64,000 nucleotides of DNA from Pukyongia salina (GTDB lineage: Bacteria; Bacteroidota; Bacteroidia; Flavobacteriales; Flavobacteriaceae), in contig NZ_CP027062.1 of NCBI RefSeq assembly GCF_002966125.1, forward strand, positions 1,426,001 to 1,490,000, written 5' to 3'. The position numbers and the translations under genes are program-made. The notes beneath the pieces were generated by a model. It was given only the letters and a program-made list of their open reading frames with translations. It was not told the DNA's origin and did not search any database. Of this stretch, positions 38,872 through 47,935 are shown in pieces. Each line of letters starts with the position of its first letter. Position 1 is the stretch's first letter.

Positions 38872-39494
38872 AAACAAACTACTTTATAACAGGAATTTCT
38901 ACAGAAGTTGGTAAAACCGTAGTTTCGGCCATTGTAACAGAAGCCCTGCAAGCCGATTACTGGAAACCCATTCAGGCCGGGGACCTGCACGATACCGACA
39001 CCCATAAAGTTAGGCGATGGATCTCAAATAAGAGATCTGTTATACATAGTTCGGCCTATAACCTTAGCACAGCAATGAGCCCGCATGCGGCTGCAGAAAT
39101 AGATAAGATCAAGATCAAAACATCGGAAACAAAAAGGCCGGTAACCAAAAATTCGCTTGTGATTGAAGGAGCGGGCGGACTTCTGGTCCCGATCAATGCT
39201 AAAGAAACGATCATGGATCTTATAAAAAAGGAAGATAAGGTCATCCTGGTTTCGCGACATTATCTTGGGAGTATTAACCATACTTTGTTATCTGTAGAAG
39301 CTTTAAAGGCGTATGGGAAGAGCGTCTTCGGAATTATTTTCATTGGCGATGAACACCCTTCTACTGAAAATATCATTGTAAAAATGACAGGAATAACCGT
39401 CCTGGGCAGGGTCTCCAAAGAACCGTATATAGACCGGAATGTGATAAGTGAATATGCAGAGATTTTTAGGCCTGTTTTAGAAAAAGAACTGTAA
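38868..39494 (+). CDS. bioD: Dethiobiotin synthetase
   Basis: BioD closes the ureido ring of dethiobiotin with CO2 and ATP. The 208-aa product has the P-loop GISTEVGKTVVSA, the substrate KPIQAGDL segment and VIEGAGGLLVPIN. It overlaps bioF by four bases and bioA by one, so translation is coupled. Confidence 0.95.
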   Translation: MKTNYFITGISTEVGKTVVSAIVTEALQADYWKPIQAGDLHDTDTHKVRRWISNKRSVIHSSAYNLSTAMSPHAAAEIDKIKIKTSETKRPVTKNSLVIEGAGGLLVPINAKETIMDLIKKEDKVILVSRHYLGSINHTLLSVEALKAYGKSVFGIIFIGDEHPSTENIIVKMTGITVLGRVSKEPYIDRNVISEYAEIFRPVLEKEL

Positions 39495-40762
39495 TGAAGT
39501 TAAGCGAAAGAGATATTGAAAATATATGGCACCCGCTTACCCAGCATCGAACAGCCGGGCCGCCGTTAGTGATTGCCAGGGCGAAAGGATCCTCTCTCTT
39601 CGATGAGGAAGGAAACGAATATATAGATGGGATCGCATCGTGGTATACTGCCATGTACGGTCATTGTAACGACACCATCGTAGATGCTGTCACGGCACAA
39701 ATGAAACAACTCGACCAGATAGTTTTTACAGGGTTTACCCATGAGCCAGCCGTGCGATTATCGGAGAAGCTTCTGGGGATCCTGCCCGAGAACCAGGCTA
39801 AGATATTTTTTAACGACAATGGGTCCACTTCGGTGGAGGCGGCTATCAAAATGGCATTGCAATTTCATCACAACAAAAAGGATAAGCGAGATACCATCAT
39901 TGCTTTCGAAAATGGCTTTCATGGCGATACTTTCGGGGCTATGAGCGCTTCGGGGCTTTCTGTTTATAATGGTCCGTTCGAAGATTTCTTTCTGAAAGTA
40001 AAGCGTATTCCGGTGCCAATGGATCATAATGAGGAGGAGGTTATTGGGCTATTAAAGGAGATCATTGAGAACAACGCCTGCGCGGCTTTTGTGTATGAAC
40101 CTTTAGTGCAGGGAGCGGCAGGAATGAAAATATTTTCGGCAAAAGGACTTGAAAAATTGCTTCAGCTTTGCAAAGAGCATGGGGTGCTATGTATAGCCGA
40201 TGAAGTGATGACCGGTTTTGGTAAAACAGCTAAGAATTTTGCTTCAGAATATATTAAAACTAACCCCGACATTATCTGTCTTAGCAAGGCTCTAACCGCT
40301 GGTTTGGTACCTATGGGGATCACAAGCTGTTCGCTCGAGGTTTTCGATGCGTTTCTCGATGATGATCTGGCGAAGGGATTTTTTCACGCGCATACCTACA
40401 GCGCGAATCCACCCGCTTGTGCCGCCGCCATAGCGGGGATAGATCTATTGCATTCCGAAGAAATCCAGGAGGGAATATCTGCTATTAGTAAAGCACATAT
40501 AGCATTTGCCGAACGTATCAAAAACCATAAAAAAGTTGAGGATGTGCGATATCTGGGGGTTATTCTGGCCGTAGATCTAAAGGTTGAAACATCTAGGTAC
40601 GGGAAACTTCGGGATAAACTTTACGACCATTTTATGAAATCGGGGGTTTACCTCAGGCCTTTAGGGAATACCATCTATGTACTACCGCCTTATGTGATCA
40701 AGCCCGGGCAACTTGATAAAATTTACCAGGCCATTCTTGATAGTCTGGAGCTAATCGATTAA
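39494..40762 (+). CDS. bioA: Adenosylmethionine--8-amino-7-oxononanoate aminotransferase
   Basis: BioA transfers an amino group from SAM to KAPA to give DAPA. The 422-aa class III aminotransferase shows WHPLTQH, GIASWYTAMYGH, GFHGDTFGAMS, IADEVMTGFGKT and the PLP lysine in CLSKALTAGLVPMG. It overlaps the bioD stop by one base. A 162-base gap separates it from the ketoacyl synthase gene. Confidence 0.95.
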   Translation: MKLSERDIENIWHPLTQHRTAGPPLVIARAKGSSLFDEEGNEYIDGIASWYTAMYGHCNDTIVDAVTAQMKQLDQIVFTGFTHEPAVRLSEKLLGILPENQAKIFFNDNGSTSVEAAIKMALQFHHNKKDKRDTIIAFENGFHGDTFGAMSASGLSVYNGPFEDFFLKVKRIPVPMDHNEEEVIGLLKEIIENNACAAFVYEPLVQGAAGMKIFSAKGLEKLLQLCKEHGVLCIADEVMTGFGKTAKNFASEYIKTNPDIICLSKALTAGLVPMGITSCSLEVFDAFLDDDLAKGFFHAHTYSANPPACAAAIAGIDLLHSEEIQEGISAISKAHIAFAERIKNHKKVEDVRYLGVILAVDLKVETSRYGKLRDKLYDHFMKSGVYLRPLGNTIYVLPPYVIKPGQLDKIYQAILDSLELID

Positions 40763-40877
40763 AGGTGTCTCTTTCGGTAAATAGCTGATGATATTAGATT
40801 CAGAAATAAATTCCTTCATCATCTCATTGGTCTGAATTTCGTTTCAAAATGTTATTCAATTTTCTTGTGATAAGGGT

Positions 40878-40907
40878 GGTTTAAGTAAGGCTTAAAACCT
40901 ATTTTTG
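40878..40907 (+). promoter_or_regulatory. Inverted repeat abutting a TATTTTTG -7 element
   Basis: GGTTTAAG-taagg-CTTAAAACC (40878-40899) is an inverted repeat with one extra base in the right arm. It directly touches the -7 box TATTTTTG (40900-40907), so a bound protein would block RNA polymerase. This position suits a repressor such as BirA, but the sequence does not match the published BirA consensus I know. Confidence 0.45.
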
Positions 40908-40924
40908 CTTCAAAATATTAAAAA

Positions 40925-42079
40925 TTGCAACAACCCATTTCTATTTCCGGGATTAGCTCTGTATCGGCCCTGGGTTCTTCTTCTGAAGCAGTTTGGAACA
41001 GCTATATTCTGGGCGCACCCTTGTTTAAGAAGAAGAGAATAGGAGAAGCCCAATACTGGATCTCCGAGATCGATATAAATACCGAAAACTTACTTGATGC
41101 CTTAATACGAGATCAACCCGCTTACCGTAAACTGGACCGTAGTGTGCTCCTCGCAATACTATGCGCCAAAGCCGGTTTAAATCCTGAAAATCACTCTGGA
41201 AATATAGGGATCAACATAGGGTCTTCGAGAGGGGCGACCTCACTATTTGAAAGTTATCATAAAGAATTCCTGGAGAACGGATCGGTTTCGGCTTTTACAT
41301 CCCCAACTACTACCCTGGGAAATATTTCGTCCTGGGTGGGACAGGAATTAGGAATAGACGGATTTGCTTCGGGGCATTCGGTTACCTGTTCAACTGCACT
41401 CCACGGTTTGCTAAATGGGATAGCCTGGTTACAGGCTGGGATGGCAGATACTTTTGTCGCAGGCGGAAGTGAGGCTGCGTTAACCCCTTTTACTTTAGCG
41501 CAGATGCAGGCTCTAAAATTGTATACTACTTCCGAAAACTCCATGGCCTGTGAGTCGATGCGATTTCAGAAGAAAAAAAACAGTATGGTCCTGGGAGAAG
41601 GAGCTGCGGTTGCGATACTGGAGAGAGATATTTCTGAAAAAAGCCAGGCTGTGATCACCGGATATGGGTGTGCCACCGAGGCTTTGTCACACAATAGCTC
41701 CATTACAGAGAATGCTACCTGCTTTCAGAAATCGATGAAAATGGCACTCGACAATGCAGGGCTCGAAACGGTGGATGCCGTAATCTTACACGCACCCGGT
41801 ACCGTGAAAGGCGATCTGGCGGAGAAGAATGCAATTGATGCCGTATTTGGCCGGACACTACCTTTATTGACTTCCAATAAATGGATGCTTGGACATACTT
41901 TTGGTGCTTCCGGCATGATGAGCCTGGAGATGGCCGTGCTGATGATCGCACATAACACCTTTGTTGAAAACCCGTTTTATGAAAATGCTCGCCACCTCCC
42001 TGAAGTATTGAAAACAGTGATGGTAAATGCAGTTGGCTTTGGAGGAAATGCTGTTAGTATTATTATTTCCAAACCTTAA
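40925..42079 (+). CDS. Beta-ketoacyl-ACP synthase (KAS I/II-like) in the biotin cluster
   Basis: This 384-aa condensing enzyme keeps the KAS Cys-His-His triad: C155 (VTCSTALHG), H289 (ILHAPGTVKGD, where classical enzymes have HGTGT), and H324 (NKWMLGHTFGASG, with the conserved Lys). The only start is TTG 40925: an in-frame TAA lies one codon before it and no Met follows until deep in the fold. It is somewhat shorter than FabF (about 412 aa). It sits between bioA and bioB on the same strand, which suggests a dedicated role in making the pimeloyl chain; that is inference. BioC and a demethylating esterase are not in the window. Confidence 0.88.
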   Translation: MQQPISISGISSVSALGSSSEAVWNSYILGAPLFKKKRIGEAQYWISEIDINTENLLDALIRDQPAYRKLDRSVLLAILCAKAGLNPENHSGNIGINIGSSRGATSLFESYHKEFLENGSVSAFTSPTTTLGNISSWVGQELGIDGFASGHSVTCSTALHGLLNGIAWLQAGMADTFVAGGSEAALTPFTLAQMQALKLYTTSENSMACESMRFQKKKNSMVLGEGAAVAILERDISEKSQAVITGYGCATEALSHNSSITENATCFQKSMKMALDNAGLETVDAVILHAPGTVKGDLAEKNAIDAVFGRTLPLLTSNKWMLGHTFGASGMMSLEMAVLMIAHNTFVENPFYENARHLPEVLKTVMVNAVGFGGNAVSIIISKP

Positions 42080-42099
42080 TTTTAATGTGTCAATTTGGC

Positions 42100-42107
42100 T
42101 ATTTTTG
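42100..42107 (+). promoter_or_regulatory. TATTTTTG -7 element directly before bioB
   Basis: A perfect TAnnTTTG box lies 5 bases before the bioB ATG, as at bioF. It suggests a separate, possibly leaderless bioB transcript. No good -33 element is visible. Confidence 0.45.
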
Positions 42108-42112
42108 AACTT

Positions 42113-43204
42113 ATGAGCGACCTGAAACACAATTGGACAAAAGAAGAAATACTCGAAATTTATAACAAACCCCTGATGGAATTGCTTTACGATGCAGCGA
42201 CTATCCATCGGAAACATCACGATCCAAACCAGGTTCAGGTCTCTACTCTGCTCTCTATTAAAACAGGTGGTTGCCCTGAAGATTGTGGCTATTGCCCGCA
42301 AGCGGCCCGGTATCATACCGATATTGAAGGGAACGACCTCATGACCGTACAGCATGTAAAAGCCCAGGCATTACGCGCCAAGGCATCCGGTAGTTCCAGG
42401 GTGTGTATGGGAGCGGCCTGGAGAAATGTGAAGGATGGAGAAGAATTTGATCGAGTGTTGGAAATGGTCCGCACGATCAATAAGCTTGAAATGGAAGTGT
42501 GCTGCACTCTGGGAATGCTCACCGAAAATCAGGCAAAGCGTCTGGCAGAGGCGGGTTTGTATGCATATAATCACAACCTCGATACTTCTGAAGATTATTA
42601 CAAAGACGTGATCTCTACACGTGCTTTCGAAGACAGACTGGAAACCATTGATAATGTTCGTAAAACTAATGTCACAGTTTGTAGCGGAGGTATTATTGGA
42701 ATGGGGGAAAGTGTAGAAGACAGAGCCGGGATGCTGGTCGCATTGGCAACTCTCGATCCCCAGCCGGAATCGGTTCCCATTAATGCACTGGTAGCTGTAG
42801 AAGGAACTCCAATGGAGGATATGGAGCCGGTTAGTATTTGGGAGATGATTAGAATGGTGGCTACTACCAGGATCGTTATGCCAATGACCCAGGTACGTCT
42901 TTCGGCCGGGCGAACTGAAATGAGCAGGGAAGGACAGGCCATGTGTTTCTTTGCAGGTGCCAATTCTATCTTTGCAGGAGACAAATTGCTTACAACGCCA
43001 AATCCCGATGTAAATGAGGATATGGAAATGTTTAAACAACTTGGGTTACAACCCCAGGCTCCTTTCGTAAAAAAAGCACAGCCAGCAACTGTGGAAGCAG
43101 CCGATTCTGCTTTATCTCCCCAGGGAGAAAAGCCCAAATGGTCCAGGCCGGGACATAAGATCGAGCGCAACGAAGAGGCCAAGTTGAAAGCCAGAGCCAA
43201 ATAA
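42113..43204 (+). CDS. bioB: Biotin synthase
   Basis: BioB is a radical SAM enzyme inserting sulfur into dethiobiotin. The 363-aa product has the 4Fe-4S motif GGCPEDCGYCPQ, the YNHNLDTS segment and the 2Fe-2S Cys residues (KTNVTVCSGGIIGMGE, EVCCTLGML) with the conserved Arg in QVRLSAGR. I start at ATG 42113 (MSDLKHNW); the TTG at 42095 adds six residues. A weak hairpin plus T-run follows the gene. Confidence 0.96.
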   Translation: MSDLKHNWTKEEILEIYNKPLMELLYDAATIHRKHHDPNQVQVSTLLSIKTGGCPEDCGYCPQAARYHTDIEGNDLMTVQHVKAQALRAKASGSSRVCMGAAWRNVKDGEEFDRVLEMVRTINKLEMEVCCTLGMLTENQAKRLAEAGLYAYNHNLDTSEDYYKDVISTRAFEDRLETIDNVRKTNVTVCSGGIIGMGESVEDRAGMLVALATLDPQPESVPINALVAVEGTPMEDMEPVSIWEMIRMVATTRIVMPMTQVRLSAGRTEMSREGQAMCFFAGANSIFAGDKLLTTPNPDVNEDMEMFKQLGLQPQAPFVKKAQPATVEAADSALSPQGEKPKWSRPGHKIERNEEAKLKARAK

Positions 43205-43205
43205 T

Positions 43206-43249
43206 AAATTGTGAGGCTGGCACACGAGCTAAGACAATTTTTATTTTTC
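43206..43249 (+). terminator. Possible terminator after bioB
   Basis: AAATTGT / ACAATTT arms enclose a GCT/AGC inner stem and run into TTTTTATTTTT. The stem is AT-rich and interrupted, so support is modest. Confidence 0.4.
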
Positions 43250-43287
43250 ACCGGCGTTTTACCAAAAGATAAAGCAACAAATCTCAC

Positions 43288-43917
43288 ATGAAAAAGATCT
43301 TATTAGTGGCCATCACTCTATTGGCCGTAATTTCCTGTAAAAACGACGACGACTCCAATAACAATTGTGTAGAACCATTGTCGGTAATAGCCACCCAGAT
43401 CAATTCTGAATCGGCACTTATCGAATGGGATCCTGGCAATGAAACGGCCTTCGAAATTGAATATGGACTAAACGGATTCTCACCGGGTACCGGGACAGTG
43501 GCCCAGACCTCTCAAGTTAGTTATTTTATTGATGGGTTAAATCCGTTAACAACCTACCAGGCCTATGTTCGTTCCAATTGTGGAAGTGATGGATTTAGTA
43601 ATTATATATCTACCAGTTTCACAACTCTGGAGCCTGTAAATCCGTGTAATACACCTACAGATCTCTTCCTAATTGAAGTTACTTCAAACTCTGTCACCTT
43701 TGGCTGGTCCGAGAATAACGAGACCGCATGGGAGATCGAATACGGTCCTAGTGGGTTCACTCTAGGAACTGGAACTGTGATACAAACATCCCAGAGTAAT
43801 TTACAGGTTACCGGTTTACAGCCTGCTACTACTTACGAGTTTTATGTAAGAGCCAATTGTGGTGCCGATGGATTTAGTGAATATTCAGATCAGTTGGTAG
43901 TAACAACCAATCCATAA
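43288..43917 (+). CDS. Lipoprotein with two fibronectin type III domains
   Basis: A 209-aa lipoprotein with lipobox AVISC (Cys17) and an Asp/Asn-rich tether (KNDDDSNNN). It has two tandem FN3 repeats of about 88 residues, each with the pattern NETA-x-EIEYG-x-x-GF-x-GTGT, then TTY-x-x-YVR-x-NCG-x-DGFS. The repeats are very similar, which suggests internal duplication. A terminator follows. It has no enzyme domain; a binding or anchoring role is likely but not demonstrated. Confidence 0.85.
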   Translation: MKKILLVAITLLAVISCKNDDDSNNNCVEPLSVIATQINSESALIEWDPGNETAFEIEYGLNGFSPGTGTVAQTSQVSYFIDGLNPLTTYQAYVRSNCGSDGFSNYISTSFTTLEPVNPCNTPTDLFLIEVTSNSVTFGWSENNETAWEIEYGPSGFTLGTGTVIQTSQSNLQVTGLQPATTYEFYVRANCGADGFSEYSDQLVVTTNP

Positions 43918-43938
43918 ATTTAAGTTCAGTTAGAATAA

Positions 43939-43969
43939 AAAGCCCTGTTATGCAGGGCTTTACTTTTCT
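43939..43969 (+). terminator. Rho-independent terminator after the FN3 lipoprotein gene
   Basis: A perfect 9-bp stem AAAGCCCTG / CAGGGCTTT with a TTATG loop, then TTACTTTT. Confidence 0.8.
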
Positions 43970-44019
43970 ATGTAAGGTTTACGTTAAGTTTTGTAATTTT
44001 GTTTTCTTTATTCTGAAAT

Positions 44020-44886
44020 ATGGAATTAACGCAGATCGATCGGGTAGCTACTATTACCAGAGAAGATTTTCTGAAAAATTACTTCAAGCCTCAAAAACCG
44101 GTGATCATCGAGCGGTTTATTGAAGATTGGCCTGCGTACCACAAATGGAATCTTGATTATATGGCCGAAGTCGCCGGGGAGAAAGAAGTCCCGTTGTACG
44201 ATGACCGGCCTGTCGATTACAAAGACGGGTTTAACGAGCCTCATGCCCGTATGAAAATGCGCGATTATATTGCTCTTTTAAAAAGGGAACCCACCAAATA
44301 CAGGATCTTCTTATGGAATATCCTCAAGGAAATTCCGCAACTTCAGGAAGATTATAAATGGCCGGATTTTGGCCTGCGTTTAATGAAGGGCCTGCCGATG
44401 TTATTTTTTGGAGGAGAGAACAGTTATACCTTTATGCATTACGATATCGATCTTGCCAATATCTTTCATTTTCATTTCCACGGTAAGAAGCAGGTAATTT
44501 TGTTCGATCAGGACCAGAATGATTATCTCTACAAGATCCCGCACTCTCTTATCACAAGGGAGGATATAAATTTTGCCGATCCCGACTTGGAAAAGTGGCC
44601 GGCTTTAAAAATGGCCAAAGGGTTTATTGGTAATTTAGAACATGGGAACGTGTTGTATATGCCTGAAGGCTATTGGCATTATATGCGCTATATCACACCG
44701 GGATTCTCAATGAGTTTAAGGGCAATTGCCAGAAACCCGAAGAATCTTGGGAAAGCCATTTATAATGTACTTGTAATGAGACATTACGATAATTTTATGC
44801 GCCGAATGAAAGGGCAGGCGTGGATCGATGGGAAGAATGCCAAAGCGATCGAACGTACGCATAGGAAATTGGGGATCGAGGTATAA
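44020..44886 (+). CDS. Cupin-like (JmjC/FIH-type) protein
   Basis: The 288-aa product matches the cupin_8/JmjC fold of Fe(II)/2-oxoglutarate oxygenases. It has an HxD metal motif (MHYDIDLANIFHFHFHGKKQV) and a distal His in YMPEGYWHYMRY. The N-terminal FKPQKPVIIERFIEDWPAYHKW is the typical FIH-like opening. A TAATTTTG box lies at 43994-44001, 18 bases before the start. The hydroxylation target is unknown. Confidence 0.85.
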   Translation: MELTQIDRVATITREDFLKNYFKPQKPVIIERFIEDWPAYHKWNLDYMAEVAGEKEVPLYDDRPVDYKDGFNEPHARMKMRDYIALLKREPTKYRIFLWNILKEIPQLQEDYKWPDFGLRLMKGLPMLFFGGENSYTFMHYDIDLANIFHFHFHGKKQVILFDQDQNDYLYKIPHSLITREDINFADPDLEKWPALKMAKGFIGNLEHGNVLYMPEGYWHYMRYITPGFSMSLRAIARNPKNLGKAIYNVLVMRHYDNFMRRMKGQAWIDGKNAKAIERTHRKLGIEV

Positions 44887-44951
44887 TCTTCGGAGGCTGT
44901 GTGGTAATACCCTATTTAGGCCAAGATGATTTCTTAACGCTTTTTTGAGTA

Positions 44952-45641
44952 TCACTTTTTGATGAACCTAATTGTATGCGTAAGGTCTTCTATGAATAAT
45001 TTGATGAAATAGGTGCCACTATCGAGCTTGCCGACTTCAATGCCACTATTAGTTGATTTCCCTGAAGTAACCATTCTTCCATTCACATCATAGATCTCGT
45101 AATTAAACTCTACATTAATGGACCTGATCATGAGAATATGCTCCACTGGATTAGGATAAACTTTAATATCTTCAAGGTGGGTATCTCCTGCACTTAGCCA
45201 CGGCGTAGTAGAATAATGAGGTCCGAACCCATTAAAAGAGACCAGTTCTAGTTTAGTGTTAGACAGGAATTGAATAGGATAGGGTTGAAAGTCCGGTAAT
45301 TCAAGCCAGGAGAAGAAATCATTATCAAGATCTGTATGCGACTGATACTGACACTGATTGAATGTTCGTTGAAACTGGATAACTTCTAGTGTGTTCTCAA
45401 CAGGGTCGAACTCAAAAATGCCACTACAGGTGTTGCACGCACCGGTTCCTTGAAAACTCAGATCACTTTGTATAACAAGAAGTGGATTAAAAGGAGGTTG
45501 TACGCTAATAGGCGTAAATCCTACCAGGTCCCCTTCAGACCCGATATAGTACCAACTATTAAAAAGTTCGGAAGGTGGGTCCTGTGCATACACACCAAAA
45601 CTAAGTAAACAAAAAAGTAATATAAAACGTATACTTTTCAT
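44952..45641 (-). CDS. Small T9SS-exported protein
   Basis: The start at 45641 gives a clear signal peptide (MKSIRFILLFCLLSFGVYAQ) and 229 aa; the longer frame runs into recX and was rejected. The mature part carries three Cys (ACNTCSG, FNQCQY) and a lipocalin/META-like strand pattern, then a type A sorting domain (KVYPNPVEHILM, LDSGTYFIKLF, IRFIKK). It is convergent with the cupin gene. Function unknown. Confidence 0.82.
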   Translation of the reverse strand: MKSIRFILLFCLLSFGVYAQDPPSELFNSWYYIGSEGDLVGFTPISVQPPFNPLLVIQSDLSFQGTGACNTCSGIFEFDPVENTLEVIQFQRTFNQCQYQSHTDLDNDFFSWLELPDFQPYPIQFLSNTKLELVSFNGFGPHYSTTPWLSAGDTHLEDIKVYPNPVEHILMIRSINVEFNYEIYDVNGRMVTSGKSTNSGIEVGKLDSGTYFIKLFIEDLTHTIRFIKK

Positions 45642-45733
45642 AGTCAAGCAATTATATCTTAAAGTTACATTTATTTTTGAATTGCAACAACCTGATAACA
45701 CTATACTTCCAGTGGTATAGGGTTTCAACAAAA

Positions 45734-46210
45734 TTAGGATTCTAGTTCTCTCAATTTGTCCCAGATCAAGTTGGTCTCCCATCCCCGGTATAGCAGGTAG
45801 TCTGAAAATTTTTTCTTTTTTTTCTGAAGATTGGTCTCGGGGTCTAATTGCGTCCATCTTTTTTCCGACAATTCATGAAAAGCGACATAATATTCGGATT
45901 CCGGGATCTCCTTCAAGGCAAGTTTAATGTTGTATTGCGAGATATCGCGTGCTTTTAACTCACGAACGATTCTTTGCTTACCCCATTTCTTTATTCGGAA
46001 TTTCCCTCTTGCGAAGGTTGTGGAATACCTTGTTTCGTTGAGGTAGTTATGCGTGATCAAATGGTGAATTATAAGATCTATAGCCTCCGGGATCATCCTC
46101 ATTTCATTTAATTTCTGCTGAACTTCCTTATGGCAGCGTTCGCGGTAGGCGCAATAGCGTTCCATTCTTGCTTTTGCTTCGTCTATGGTGTAGGTTCTAT
46201 AAGATCTCAT
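45734..46210 (-). CDS. recX: Regulatory protein RecX
   Basis: RecX binds and limits RecA filaments. The 158-aa protein has the three-helix RecX repeats: EAKARMERYCAYRERCHKEV, LITHNYLNETRYSTTFARGKFRIKKWGKQRIVRELKAR, and YLLYRGWETNLIWDKLREL. I use ATG 46210; a GTG two codons upstream is an alternative. A TATATTTG box ends 5 bases before this ATG. recA itself is not in the window. Confidence 0.92.
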   Translation of the reverse strand: MRSYRTYTIDEAKARMERYCAYRERCHKEVQQKLNEMRMIPEAIDLIIHHLITHNYLNETRYSTTFARGKFRIKKWGKQRIVRELKARDISQYNIKLALKEIPESEYYVAFHELSEKRWTQLDPETNLQKKKKKFSDYLLYRGWETNLIWDKLRELES

Positions 46211-46215
46211 TTGCA

Positions 46216-46223
46216 CAAATATA
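46216..46223 (-). promoter_or_regulatory. TATATTTG -7 element directly before recX
   Basis: A TAnnTTTG box on the minus strand lies 5 bases from the recX ATG, the same unusual closeness as at bioF, bioB and mutY. If used, it would also exclude the upstream GTG as a start. Confidence 0.45.
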
Positions 46224-46336
46224 GTTACAAATGCGAGTCATTTCTACATATTCAACTACTATGGGAAAGTGGATAATTGTTAGCAGGGAGATAAGTTATA
46301 GAATTTGGTCAGGGCGCAGGAACTCTTGTAAAATAA

Positions 46337-46370
46337 AAAACCCTCCTGAAGTAATTTCAGAAGGGTTTTT
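46337..46370 (-). terminator. Rho-independent terminator after the RNase E/G gene
   Basis: Read on the minus strand, AAAACCCTTCTGAA / TTCAGGAGGGTTTT (one mismatch) is followed by TTTTTTATTTT, only four bases after the gene's stop codon. Confidence 0.8.
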
Positions 46371-46374
46371 TGGG

Positions 46375-47919
46375 TTATTTGATCTGATTACCATCTTTAT
46401 CTAAAAAATGATATTCGAGGTACGTGTAAGCATCTCTTGGTTGAATGTTCACCCATTTTTTGTGCTTCATGAACCATTTGGTTCGCACAGATGGAAAACC
46501 TTTTGTTAAAAAGGCTGCTATAAAAGGATGCGTGTTCAACGTGATCTTTTTATAGTCTTTTTTAAATAATCGCTCCAGTTCTTCAGTAATTTTTTGAACC
46601 ACGAGTATTGGCGCTTCAATTTCACCGTTATCACCCGTATTTGGGTTCTCTTCGGCGGTCTTGATATTCATTTCCGGCCTAACTCGTTGGCGGGTTATTT
46701 GTATTAACCCAAATTTACTGGGGGGTAGGATCTTGTGTTTTGCTCTATCGTCCTTCATTTCATCTCGAAGGTGATTGAAGAGTTTTTTACGGTTTGTAGC
46801 GTTTCCCATATCAATGAAATCCACTACAATAATTCCTCCCATATCCCTTAAGCGTAATTGTCTTGCGACTTCGGAGGCGGCAATTAAATTTACTTCCAGC
46901 GCTGTTTCTTCCTGGTTCTTGGACTTATTACTACGGTTACCACTATTTACGTCTATTACGTGCATGGCTTCCGTATGTTCAATTACCAGATAGGCGCCTT
47001 TACTGCCTGATACTGTTTTCCCGAAAGAAGTCTTTATTTGTCTTTCGATCCCGAATTTTTCAAAGATTGGAACCTTGGAGTCATAAAGTTTAACAATATT
47101 TTCCTGCTTAGGTGCAATTTCCTGCACATAATCTTTTATTTGCAAGTAAAGCGTTTCATCATCAATATGTATGGCCGAGAATGAATCGTTAAAGATGTCT
47201 CGTAATATCGATGCGCCACGATCTAGCTCACTGAGCACCTTACTAGGGTGGTGCGCCCTTTGTAGCTTTTTACACATCGCCATCCAGCGATCTGTGAGAT
47301 TTTGTAAATCTCTGTCCAGTTCTGCTACTTTTCTGCCCTCTGCTACGGTTCGTATAATAACGCCAAAACCTTTGGGTCTAATACTCTTGATGAGTCTTAT
47401 CAACCTGTCCTTTTCTTCTTTGGATTCTATTTTTTGAGAAACAGAAACTCTATCGGAAAACGGAACCAATACGATATATCTCCCGGCTATGGAAAGCTCG
47501 GAGCTAATACGCGGTCCCTTGGTGGAAATGGGTTCTTTTACAATTTGTACCAGAATAGATTGATTGGATTTGAGGGCATTGTTAATACCTCCATTCTTAT
47601 CAATCTCTTTTTCAAATGGGAAATCTTTTAAAGAATACTCTTTAAGTTTACCTGTGCTTACACGTTTTACAAATTTCAGCAAAGAGAGGACTTTAGGCCC
47701 CAGGTCGTGATAATGTAAAAAGGCATCTTTTTCATACCCTACATTAACGAACGCGGCATTGAGTCCGGGAACAGTTTTACGAATTTTTGCAAGATAAATA
47801 TCTCCCACAGCGAATTTCGTATCTTCTTCCTCTTTGTGTAATTCGATTAGTTTTCCATCTTTTAAAAGGGCAAAATCAACTTCTTGTGAACTGGATCTAA
47901 TAAATAATTCGTAGCTCAC
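46375..47919 (-). CDS. rng: Ribonuclease E/G family protein
   Basis: This endoribonuclease for rRNA and mRNA processing has an S1 domain (VGDIYLAKIRKTVPGLNAAFVNVG, residues about 40-130), the RNase E/G core with catalytic Asp in VIDVNSG and VVDFIDMGN, and a C-terminal WFMKHKKWVNI segment, 514 aa. It starts at GTG 47919; an in-frame TAA two codons upstream rules out a longer form. The zinc-link CPxC motif after the catalytic domain is absent (RVRPEMNIKTAEENPN instead). A strong hairpin lies in its leader. It is more RNase G-like in length, with no degradosome scaffold. Confidence 0.93.
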   Translation of the reverse strand: MSYELFIRSSSQEVDFALLKDGKLIELHKEEEDTKFAVGDIYLAKIRKTVPGLNAAFVNVGYEKDAFLHYHDLGPKVLSLLKFVKRVSTGKLKEYSLKDFPFEKEIDKNGGINNALKSNQSILVQIVKEPISTKGPRISSELSIAGRYIVLVPFSDRVSVSQKIESKEEKDRLIRLIKSIRPKGFGVIIRTVAEGRKVAELDRDLQNLTDRWMAMCKKLQRAHHPSKVLSELDRGASILRDIFNDSFSAIHIDDETLYLQIKDYVQEIAPKQENIVKLYDSKVPIFEKFGIERQIKTSFGKTVSGSKGAYLVIEHTEAMHVIDVNSGNRSNKSKNQEETALEVNLIAASEVARQLRLRDMGGIIVVDFIDMGNATNRKKLFNHLRDEMKDDRAKHKILPPSKFGLIQITRQRVRPEMNIKTAEENPNTGDNGEIEAPILVVQKITEELERLFKKDYKKITLNTHPFIAAFLTKGFPSVRTKWFMKHKKWVNIQPRDAYTYLEYHFLDKDGNQIK

Positions 47920-47935
47920 TTGTAATTAATTTTTA

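Noticed and set aside
40763-40877. Terminator after bioA from GATGAT/ATCATC arms
   Set aside because: The arms are about 25 bases apart with no T-run after them.
42371-43039. 222-codon minus-strand frame opposite bioB
   Set aside because: Antisense to a clear biotin synthase; His/Ser-rich composition with no recognisable fold.
45701-45720. CTATAC/GTATAG inverted repeat upstream of the small T9SS gene as a recX terminator
   Set aside because: The stem is short and AT-rich, and no T-run follows on the minus strand.
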